18,857 nucleotides of DNA from JAGVPT01 sp035500675. Lineage in GTDB: Bacteria > Bacteroidota > Ignavibacteria > UBA10030 > UBA8401. The number at the start of each line of letters is the position of its first letter. The first letter of the stretch is position 1. The notes under the pieces are model-generated. The model did no database searches. It was not told the origin of the DNA and saw only the letters and a list, made by a program, of their open reading frames with translations. Shown here piece by piece: positions 8,695-15,028 of the stretch. The DNA lies in assembly GCA_035500675.1 (NCBI GenBank), contig DATJXA010000027.1, positions 1-18,857 of the forward strand, written 5' to 3'. A program made the position numbers and the translations under genes.

Positions 8695-10023
8695 ATGAAT
8701 AGCTCCCGCAGCTATAATTTTTTCTATAATATCATGCCGGACGGAACGGTGAAGCAGATCAACCCGTTCACCGGCACTGAAGTGTGGGCTGTTCCCGGTC
8801 GGGGAGACAAGCCCATCACCAACGAAATTCCGGCAAGCGCAAAAGAAATCGAGCATGCGACGCCCGAAGGTTACTGCAGTTTTTGCGAAACCCGCTACTT
8901 CGAAGTTCCCCCCGAAAAAGCCCGCCTTATCAAACAGGATGGAAATTATCGGACGCTTACGCGCGTTCCGCCGGATCAATACAATAACACGACGGCTGAA
9001 TTCCGGCGGGTCGGCAACTTGTTCGAGATCGTCACGATCGACTATTGGAAGAAAAATTACGACTACCGGTTGACGAAGGATGCCGTTGCATGGCGCGATG
9101 CATATGTCGCCAGCCCGAAGGGGGCGGAACATCTTGACGCAGTCATCGACTATAAACTGAAGATATCGAATCACTCCGGACAAGAGATGAATCACAAACT
9201 TCAGTCGAATAGAGAAAATATGATTGATGCTTTTTTCGGAGGTTGTCACGATCTCATCATAGCGCATAAACATTACATCGACGGAGCAAAATTCGACACG
9301 CAGCTTCGCTCCTCCGGGGAGATCAGCCGTGAAGAACATTTTCAGTACTTCCGTTTCACGGTCGATGCGATGCGCGATATGCTCAGCTATAACCGCTATG
9401 TGAGATACATCAGCGTTTTTCAGAACTGGCTGCGGCCGGCAGGAGCGTCGTTCGACCATCTTCATAAGCAGCTCGTCGGGCTGGACGAATGGGGAAACTC
9501 GATGCTTCTTCAGATCCAAATGCTCCATGACGACCCGAATATTTTTAACGAGCTCGGGGCCAATTTTGCCGCACAGTATAATCTGGTATTTGCGGAAAAT
9601 GATTTTGCCATCGCCTATGTGGGGATCGGCCATCGTTATCCGACGATCGAAATTTATTCCAAATCAATGGCTAGCCGCCCGTTTGAGCATACCGACCGTG
9701 AACTCCGCGGTGTGAGCGACCTCGTGCACGCCTGCCATGCGGCGATGGGGAGCCAGATCTCGTGCAACGAAGAATGGTACTATACTCCGATCGACGCCGT
9801 CTACAAGATGCCGTGGCATGTTCTTCTCAAGTGGCGCGTTAACGTTCCCGCAGGCTTTGAAGGTGGCACAAGCATCTTCATCAACCCGTTTACGCCGATC
9901 GGCATGCGCGATAAAATAGTTCCACGATTGTATCACCTCCGGAATTCGGGGGCGATCGAAAACTTCCGGATCGCGGAAGAGTGCAAGCTTTCTCCGAACC
10001 CGCTTCTGTATTATTTAAAATAA
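8695..10023 (+). CDS. GalT-like nucleotidyltransferase of the HIT superfamily (DUF4921-type)
   Basis: This 442-residue protein resembles the DUF4921 family and, more distantly, galactose-1-phosphate uridylyltransferase. It opens with IMPDGTVKQINPFTGTEVW. A CSFCE knuckle (C61, C64) corresponds to the zinc-binding CxxC of GalT. SFDHLHKQ (252-259) carries a His-x-His-x-Gln triad like the GalT HPHxQ nucleotidyl-transfer site, with H257 as the likely attacked histidine, though Asp-His replaces the usual first positions. A later segment with MPWHVLLKW (372-380) looks like the second HIT half. There is no signal peptide. It starts only 13 bp after the hexose-phosphate mutase stop, so the two are probably translated together. 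This suggests a sugar-1-phosphate nucleotidyltransferase or phosphorylase role. The actual substrate is unknown, and assignment to DUF4921 is by recall of the family, not a search. Confidence 0.72.
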   Translation: MNSSRSYNFFYNIMPDGTVKQINPFTGTEVWAVPGRGDKPITNEIPASAKEIEHATPEGYCSFCETRYFEVPPEKARLIKQDGNYRTLTRVPPDQYNNTTAEFRRVGNLFEIVTIDYWKKNYDYRLTKDAVAWRDAYVASPKGAEHLDAVIDYKLKISNHSGQEMNHKLQSNRENMIDAFFGGCHDLIIAHKHYIDGAKFDTQLRSSGEISREEHFQYFRFTVDAMRDMLSYNRYVRYISVFQNWLRPAGASFDHLHKQLVGLDEWGNSMLLQIQMLHDDPNIFNELGANFAAQYNLVFAENDFAIAYVGIGHRYPTIEIYSKSMASRPFEHTDRELRGVSDLVHACHAAMGSQISCNEEWYYTPIDAVYKMPWHVLLKWRVNVPAGFEGGTSIFINPFTPIGMRDKIVPRLYHLRNSGAIENFRIAEECKLSPNPLLYYLK

Positions 10024-10040
10024 ATCTTCGCTCAACCTCA

Positions 10041-10056
10041 CGGGCTGGATAGCCCG
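10041..10056 (+). terminator. Weak hairpin after the GalT-like gene
   Basis: CGGGCT (10041-10046) and AGCCCG (10051-10056) form a 6 bp GC-rich stem with a 4-nt loop, 17 bp after the upstream stop codon. The U-rich tail is missing (the sequence runs CCCGCGGTATTTCT), so termination would be inefficient at best. The remainder of the 158 bp gap before the receptor gene shows no promoter I can support. Confidence 0.25.
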
Positions 10057-10166
10057 CCCGCGGTATTTCTCTCGCACAGTTCAGAACGCAATCGGTGGTG
10101 TAACTTCAATGCTGATTCGACGTATGGTGAATGGGGTTTTCAAATCCTCAACACTATCGATCAATC

Positions 10167-10173
10167 AGAAGGA
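10167..10173 (+). promoter_or_regulatory. Shine-Dalgarno site that points to a TTG start
   Basis: AGAAGGA lies 8 bp before the TTG at 10182 and is the strongest ribosome-binding site near the start of the TonB-dependent receptor. The first in-frame ATG (10131) has no such site, and starting there would put 17 polar and charged residues ahead of the signal peptide. Confidence 0.65.
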
Positions 10174-10181
10174 AAAACCAA

Positions 10182-12701
10182 TTGAAACTCTCACTAGCGG
10201 TCACTATTGCTGTGTTTTTTTCCACTGTTACTGCCGCCCAAGGAAAACACGGCGAAATCTCCGGAAGGGTCATCGATGGAACGACGCAGCAGCCTCTTCC
10301 GGGAGTGAATCTTATCGTTGTCGAAAAACCGACGACAGGTGCGGCGACAGACAGCGACGGGGATTTCCTCATTAAAAACCTTGATGTAGGCGAATACAGC
10401 CTGCGCGCAACTCTTATCGGTTACCAAACCGTTGTTCTTACGGACATCGTTGTGTCCACCGGGCGAAGTGCAAAAGTGAAGATCAAAATGGAAGAAACAT
10501 CCGTTGAAGTCGGCGAGGTGGAAGTAAAAGCCGATTATTTCAGCCGGGCGGGGTCGATTAGTCCGGTCAGCACCATAGGCCTCAACGGCGCAGAAGTCGC
10601 CCGGTCACCCGGTTCGATTCAAGACATGGACCGGCTCATGTTATCTTTGCCGAACGTCGGGAATTCAAACGACGAGTCGAACGAGTTGATAGTACGCGGA
10701 GGATCTCCCGATGAAAACTTGACGGTCATGGATTACATCGAAATTCCTTCGACGAACCATTATCCCAACGAGTTCAATTCAGGTGGACCGATCAACATGG
10801 TGAACGTCGACCTCATCGAAGACGTTCGTTTTTCCACGGGCGGATTTCCAGCGCAGTACGGCGATAAGCTCTCTTCCGTGATGGATGTAACGCTCCGCGA
10901 AGGGGACCGCCGGCGCTCGTTCGCATCCAACACCGGGTTCAACTTTGCGGGGTTCACTACGGTCATGGAAGGAGGAATCGACAACGGGAAGGGCTCGTGG
11001 ATATTTTCCGCCCGCCGAAGCCTCCTTGAAACGCTCGATAACATCACAGGAATATCTGCGCTCGGACTCACGGCGATCCCCAAATATTATGACACGCAGT
11101 TTAAAGTCGCGTACGATCTCTCGCCGACGCAGAAGTTCATGATGAGCGGAATTTACGGCAACGACAAGATTCTCATCAACGGGGATCCGAAAGAAAAAAA
11201 TACTCAGAAAGCGGGGATCACCGATTCCTCGAGCGTCGAGAACGTCGACGTACACACGAATCAATATGCAGTCGGGGCAAGCCTCAAGAGCCTGTGGGGG
11301 AATGAAGGATTTTCCGTCCTCACGCTTTATTCATTCGGCAATAGATACAATGTGGGCGTCACGGACGACTTTACGCGTCGTTCGTATGACGCGACCGGAG
11401 CCGTAACGAGCAGCACCCTTCTCAATTCTCGGAGTGCTTTCGATGAGAACAACTACGAGTCCATTCTCGCCGGACGTTACGACCTCGTCTATCGGTTGTC
11501 GGACGAACACGAACTGTCTGCCGGCGCTCAGTATCAAACGACGTGGAAGTTCGACGGGCTGTCAACGTATGAATCGGATTCACTGCGTTTCGATTTAAAC
11601 GATGACGCCTTTTTCGAAACGTACCCGCAGCGATTTCCTAACGGCCATGTCGAAACCCATCTCGGTTTGGGGGAGGCCTCGAAAGTAAGCGGATACCTCA
11701 GCGACAACATCTCTGTCATTCCGCGCACGACCGTTACCGCCGGTCTCCGTTATGATTACTTCGGCTACTCGAAACAGGGCAACCTTGCACCCCGTGTAAG
11801 CGTCTCGTACGAACTCGTTCCCGAGGTAACCCGACTCAATTTTGCGTACGGAGAATTTTATCAGGTGCAGCCTCTGCCCGACTATTCCGACAATCAGAAC
11901 ATCGGCTACAATAATTCGCTTCAGAATGCTCATGCCCGTCATTTCGTCGTGGGCATCGAGCAGATTCTCGGCGAAGGCTTGAAGGGAAGCATCGAGGTCT
12001 ACGACAAACAATACTCGCACCTTGCCGTCAGCGAACAATTTATCGAGTCATTTGTCGACCCGACCTTCCGGTCGGACAGAATCTTCACAATCATGAACCG
12101 TCATTCACGCGGCGCCGAAATTTTCCTCCAACAAAAACAAGTAGAGGATTATTTCGGCACGATAAGTTATTCGTATTCTTCGACGACGTCGGATGATCCG
12201 AGAAACGGCAGGGAAGGCAAGACGTTCGTGTCGGATTACGACTATCCCGACATTCTCACCGTTGTGTTTGGCAAGCTTGTCAAGGGAGCGAGGAGCTGGC
12301 TGAATGGATCTATCATGAAATATCCGACGCTAATTCTCCCGTTCTCCGACGACATGGAAGTGAGCTTCCGGTTCCGGTATTCTTCCGGTAAGCCGTATAC
12401 TCCGCAGAAGTTTGTTACGGACGAACAGGTCTGGGTCGGCAATGTGGCGTGGTCGAAGGGGGTGTGGGTGAATGCATCGGATGACGTCAACACGGCGCGA
12501 TATCCCGCGTACCACCGGCTTGACATTCAATGGATCAGCAGATACCAGATGTCCGGATGGAATATTGTAACGTATATTGCCGTCGAGAATCTCTACAACA
12601 GGGACAACATCGCTTCATATGAATACGCAAGCGACGGGACAATTCAAACCGTTCATCAGTTCGCTTTCTTCCCGGTGGGCGGAGTTGCGGTAGAATTTTA
12701 A
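10182..12701 (+). CDS. TonB-dependent outer-membrane receptor with N-terminal carboxypeptidase-regulatory-like domain
   Basis: This protein of about 839 residues forms a plugged outer-membrane barrel that takes up ligands using energy from TonB. From the TTG start, residues 1-20 (MKLSLAVTIAVFFSTVTAAQ) are a clean signal peptide. Residues about 24-105 are a carboxypeptidase-regulatory-like beta-sandwich (ISGRVIDGTTQQPLPGVNL ... GDFLIKNLDVGEYSLRATLIGY), a layout typical of Bacteroidota. The plug follows, with ELIVRGGSPDENLTVMDYI and FSTGGFPAQYGDKLSSVMDV. The rest is aromatic-rich barrel ending in GGVAVEF, the usual terminal phenylalanine for outer-membrane insertion. The frame opens at an ATG at 10131, but the Shine-Dalgarno site and signal peptide favour TTG at 10182. 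No SusD-like partner is present, so this is not a standard SusCD pair. The ligand is unknown; neighbours suggest but do not prove a carbohydrate. A strong terminator follows. Confidence 0.9.
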   Translation: MKLSLAVTIAVFFSTVTAAQGKHGEISGRVIDGTTQQPLPGVNLIVVEKPTTGAATDSDGDFLIKNLDVGEYSLRATLIGYQTVVLTDIVVSTGRSAKVKIKMEETSVEVGEVEVKADYFSRAGSISPVSTIGLNGAEVARSPGSIQDMDRLMLSLPNVGNSNDESNELIVRGGSPDENLTVMDYIEIPSTNHYPNEFNSGGPINMVNVDLIEDVRFSTGGFPAQYGDKLSSVMDVTLREGDRRRSFASNTGFNFAGFTTVMEGGIDNGKGSWIFSARRSLLETLDNITGISALGLTAIPKYYDTQFKVAYDLSPTQKFMMSGIYGNDKILINGDPKEKNTQKAGITDSSSVENVDVHTNQYAVGASLKSLWGNEGFSVLTLYSFGNRYNVGVTDDFTRRSYDATGAVTSSTLLNSRSAFDENNYESILAGRYDLVYRLSDEHELSAGAQYQTTWKFDGLSTYESDSLRFDLNDDAFFETYPQRFPNGHVETHLGLGEASKVSGYLSDNISVIPRTTVTAGLRYDYFGYSKQGNLAPRVSVSYELVPEVTRLNFAYGEFYQVQPLPDYSDNQNIGYNNSLQNAHARHFVVGIEQILGEGLKGSIEVYDKQYSHLAVSEQFIESFVDPTFRSDRIFTIMNRHSRGAEIFLQQKQVEDYFGTISYSYSSTTSDDPRNGREGKTFVSDYDYPDILTVVFGKLVKGARSWLNGSIMKYPTLILPFSDDMEVSFRFRYSSGKPYTPQKFVTDEQVWVGNVAWSKGVWVNASDDVNTARYPAYHRLDIQWISRYQMSGWNIVTYIAVENLYNRDNIASYEYASDGTIQTVHQFAFFPVGGVAVEF

Positions 12702-12726
12702 TCGGAGCCTATCCTCTTCGGCAGAG

Positions 12727-12756
12727 TTGACTACGTCGACTTTTTTCCCTTATATA
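12727..12756 (+). promoter_or_regulatory. Candidate sigma70-like promoter overlapping the terminator
   Basis: TTGACT (12727-12732) and TATATA (12751-12756) are separated by 18 bp. A start near 12763 would fall in the left arm of the hairpin at 12761-12790, so the TSUP mRNA could begin with part of that stem. The match to the general bacterial consensus is good, but this lineage may use a different promoter type. Confidence 0.3.
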
Positions 12757-12760
12757 CTGC

Positions 12761-12800
12761 GGCGCGCGGCCAAAGAATGGCTCGCGCGCCGTTTTGTTTT
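12761..12800 (+). terminator. Intrinsic terminator after the TonB-dependent receptor
   Basis: GGCGCGCG (12761-12768) pairs perfectly with CGCGCGCC (12783-12790). The stem continues for four more pairs (GCCA 12769-12772 with TGGC 12778-12781) past one bulged T, around a 5-nt loop. GTTTTGTTTT follows directly. This is a textbook rho-independent terminator about 60 bp after the receptor stop codon. Confidence 0.82.
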
Positions 12801-12831
12801 CGTATTCAACTTTGCAAATTGAGATCGAGCT

Positions 12832-13593
12832 ATGGTGGAATCGTTCTGGCTCTATCCGCTTCTTTTTTGTACGGCCGGCATTGCGGGTCTGGTGGATTCT
12901 ATCGCAGGCGGAGGCGGCCTTATCACGCTTCCCGTTCTCCTCGCGGTGGGCATTCCTCCGAAGTTCGCATTAGGGACGAATAAATTTCAATCGAGTTTCG
13001 GCAGCTTCACTGCCGCCATTTATTTTGTAAGGCATGGGGTTGCCGGATTAAAGGAGATCAAGACGGGCGTGATCTTTACACTTGTAGGAGCCGCTGTCGG
13101 CGCGTGGACGGTACAGCAAATTAATTCAACTGTGTTGAATCAGATTATACCGTTCTTCCTTCTTGCGATCCTTCTCTATACTTTTGTCGTGCCGAAATTC
13201 GGAGAGTTTGATGGCGCCCCAAAGTTTTCGCGGAATATTTTTTTTATTGTTGCAGGCCTTGTCTTCGGTTTCTATGACGGGTTCTTCGGGCCAGGGGTCG
13301 GGTCGTTTTGGGCGATGGCAATTGTTTTTGGGCTTGGGGTGAATCTTACCAAAGCCACCGGCACGACAAAGGTCCTGAACTTTACCAGCAACATCGTCTC
13401 GTTTGCTCTTTTTCTTGCCGGGGGCTATGTGATTTTTTTTGCGGGGATGACGATGGCTGTGGGACAGATTGTCGGAGCGCGGTTCGGATCCAGAATGGTT
13501 GTAAAGAAAGGAAGCTCGTTCATCAGGCCTGTCTATGTGGCGGTCGTGGTCGCCACGACGGCGAAGCTTCTCTATAATGCGTATATTCGTTAA
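12832..13593 (+). CDS. TauE/SafE (TSUP) family membrane permease
   Basis: This 253-residue protein has about seven or eight hydrophobic segments over its whole length and sits in the inner membrane. It carries the two internally related TSUP motifs. The first is GLVDSIAGGGGLITLPVLL near residues 20-38, followed by GTNKFQSSFGSFTAA. The second is GFYDGFFGPGVGSFWAMA, with GTTKVLNFTSNI following. Family members move sulfite, sulfoacetate or other organosulfur and small organic anions. The substrate cannot be read from sequence, and no sulfur-metabolism gene is nearby. The length matches compact YfcA-like members. The ATG at 12832 has only a GAG upstream. It lies beyond a strong terminator, so it is probably transcribed separately from the receptor, perhaps from the overlapping promoter candidate. 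Confidence 0.9.
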   Translation: MVESFWLYPLLFCTAGIAGLVDSIAGGGGLITLPVLLAVGIPPKFALGTNKFQSSFGSFTAAIYFVRHGVAGLKEIKTGVIFTLVGAAVGAWTVQQINSTVLNQIIPFFLLAILLYTFVVPKFGEFDGAPKFSRNIFFIVAGLVFGFYDGFFGPGVGSFWAMAIVFGLGVNLTKATGTTKVLNFTSNIVSFALFLAGGYVIFFAGMTMAVGQIVGARFGSRMVVKKGSSFIRPVYVAVVVATTAKLLYNAYIR

Positions 13594-13687
13594 CGAGAAC
13601 CGGAAGTTACCTTGTCTCGCTTCGCATAGTTGAATTCCATATAGTCTAATAATACACGAAACTCTACATTGTCTTGTCGTTAAAATC

Positions 13688-14920
13688 ATGAACACAATTG
13701 CCGAACGCTACGTCAAACTGGCGCTGCGCGTTGGACAGTATGATCCGGATTATGTGGATGCCTACTACGGCCCGGAAAATTGGAAGCCATCCGACTCATC
13801 GAAAGAAGAAAAATTTCCCTTCGAGGATCTTGATGCCGAGGTGAGGGAGTTGATCGCCTCGCTGGGAAAGATCGACCCTTCACATGAACCTCAGATCGAA
13901 AGACTGCGCCACTCGTCGCTGGCGAAGCAACTCGTTGCAGTCAAAGGGAAGATATTTCTTTTGTCGGGCGGAAAACTTTCGTTCGATGAGGAGTCGAAAC
14001 AATTGTACGACGCAGTTGCTCCGGTACATTCCGAGGGACATTTTAAGAAATTGCTCGATGAACTCGGAAGCCTGCTGCCCGGCAGGGGGACGGTGTCGGA
14101 ACGGCTCGAAACGTACCGCCGGTCGTTTGTCATACCCAAAGATAAACTCGACGCAGTATTCAAAGCCGCGATCGCCGAAGGCCGAAAAAGGACATTGAAT
14201 CATATTCAACTTCCGGCCAACGAAAACTTCACAGTCGAATACGTCAACAATAAACCATGGAGCGGATATAATTGGTACAAAGGAAACAGTTTCAGCGTCA
14301 TTCAGGTGAACACAGACCTGCCGATCTTTATCGATCGCGCTGTTGATCTCGCCTGCCACGAAGGGTATCCTGGACACCATGTCTATAATTTATTGATGGA
14401 AAAAAATCTCTTTCGCGAACGCAGGTGGATGGAGTTCTCAGTCTACCCGTTGTTCAGTCCCCAATCGCTCATTGCCGAGGGAAGCGCGAACTTCGGCATC
14501 GAAGTGGCCCTGCCGGGAGAAGAACGAATTGCGTTTGAACGCGAAGTGCTTTTTCCTAAAGCGGGCTTCGACCCTGCGCGTGCAGACGAATATTATAGAA
14601 TTCAATCAGTGAAGACCAAACTCGACTACGCCGGGAATGAAGCGGCGAGAAATTATCTCGACGGGAAATGGACGGAGGAACAATCGGTTGAATGGCTCGT
14701 GACCTATGCGCTGTTTTCGCCGGAGCGGGCGGCGCAAAGACTCAAGTTCATCGAGAAGTATCGCAGTTATGTCATCAATTACAATCTTGGCCAGGATATG
14801 GTCAGGGCGTTTATTGAAAAGCGTGGAGGGACGGAGAAGAATAGTGAACTCCGCTGGAAATTATTCGAAGAGCTGCTTTCCGAGCCGCACTCTCCGAGCA
14901 ACCTGAGGGGTGTCAGTTAA
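13688..14920 (+). CDS. DUF885-type putative zinc metallopeptidase
   Basis: This 410-residue protein carries HEGYPGHH (H224, E225, H230, H231), the hallmark of the DUF885 family, and a downstream EGSANFG with E264 as a likely further metal ligand. By analogy with gluzincin-type peptidases, H224, H230 and E264 would bind zinc and E225 would activate water. No peptide substrate is known. Typical DUF885 proteins are about 550-600 residues and often exported. This one is shorter and has no signal peptide, so it is probably cytoplasmic. The N-terminal 180 residues are mostly helical and charged. It begins 94 bp after the TSUP permease on the same strand with no obvious terminator between them. No Shine-Dalgarno site is evident before the ATG at 13688. 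The stop codon lies inside the left arm of a long inverted repeat. Confidence 0.8.
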   Translation: MNTIAERYVKLALRVGQYDPDYVDAYYGPENWKPSDSSKEEKFPFEDLDAEVRELIASLGKIDPSHEPQIERLRHSSLAKQLVAVKGKIFLLSGGKLSFDEESKQLYDAVAPVHSEGHFKKLLDELGSLLPGRGTVSERLETYRRSFVIPKDKLDAVFKAAIAEGRKRTLNHIQLPANENFTVEYVNNKPWSGYNWYKGNSFSVIQVNTDLPIFIDRAVDLACHEGYPGHHVYNLLMEKNLFRERRWMEFSVYPLFSPQSLIAEGSANFGIEVALPGEERIAFEREVLFPKAGFDPARADEYYRIQSVKTKLDYAGNEAARNYLDGKWTEEQSVEWLVTYALFSPERAAQRLKFIEKYRSYVINYNLGQDMVRAFIEKRGGTEKNSELRWKLFEELLSEPHSPSNLRGVS

Positions 14921-14988
14921 AAGTGCAAAAGTAAAATGACTATAGTCATCATTCCGGCATTCATCATTTAACTTTGCGCTTTTAACTG
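14914..14988. terminator. Long imperfect inverted repeat between convergent genes, possible bidirectional terminator
   Basis: The arm at 14914-14939 (starting CAGTTAAAAGTGCAAAAGTA) is matched by the reverse complement of 14964-14988 (starting CAGTTAAAAGCGCAAAGTTA). About 23 of 26 positions agree, with one gap. The loop region includes a perfect 14 bp palindrome ATGACTATAGTCAT (14936-14949). The stem is A/T-rich and U-rich on both strands. It lies between the converging DUF885 and four-repeat genes and covers the DUF885 stop codon. Confidence 0.5.
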
Positions 14989-15003
14989 TAATTTTACCCG
15001 TTG

Positions 15004-15022
15004 CATTTTAAGTTTTACACTT
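15004..15022. repeat. Third, degenerate copy of the inverted-repeat arm
   Basis: The reverse complement of this stretch, AAGTGTAAAACTTAAAATG, matches AAGTGCAAAAGTAAAATG in the arm at 14914-14939, apart from two substitutions and one extra T. It is therefore an alternative pairing partner for that arm. It lies 7-25 bp from the stop codon of the convergent four-repeat gene. Confidence 0.45.
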
Positions 15023-15028
15023 ACCCCC

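Noticed and set aside
8518..9633. 371-residue open frame on the minus strand
   Set aside because: It lies opposite the mutase 3' end and the GalT-like gene, both of which have clear family motifs. The frame shows no domain, signal peptide or ribosome site and is a codon-bias shadow.
10182..12701. SusC-type polysaccharide uptake system
   Set aside because: The receptor has the regulatory-like domain but no SusD-like lipoprotein follows, and the next genes are a permease and a peptidase. A glycan substrate is therefore not supported.
13630..13655. Promoter-like TTGAAT and TAATAA before the DUF885 gene
   Set aside because: The elements are only 11-14 bp apart, too close for a working sigma70-type promoter, and the DNA is AT-rich enough to give such matches by chance.
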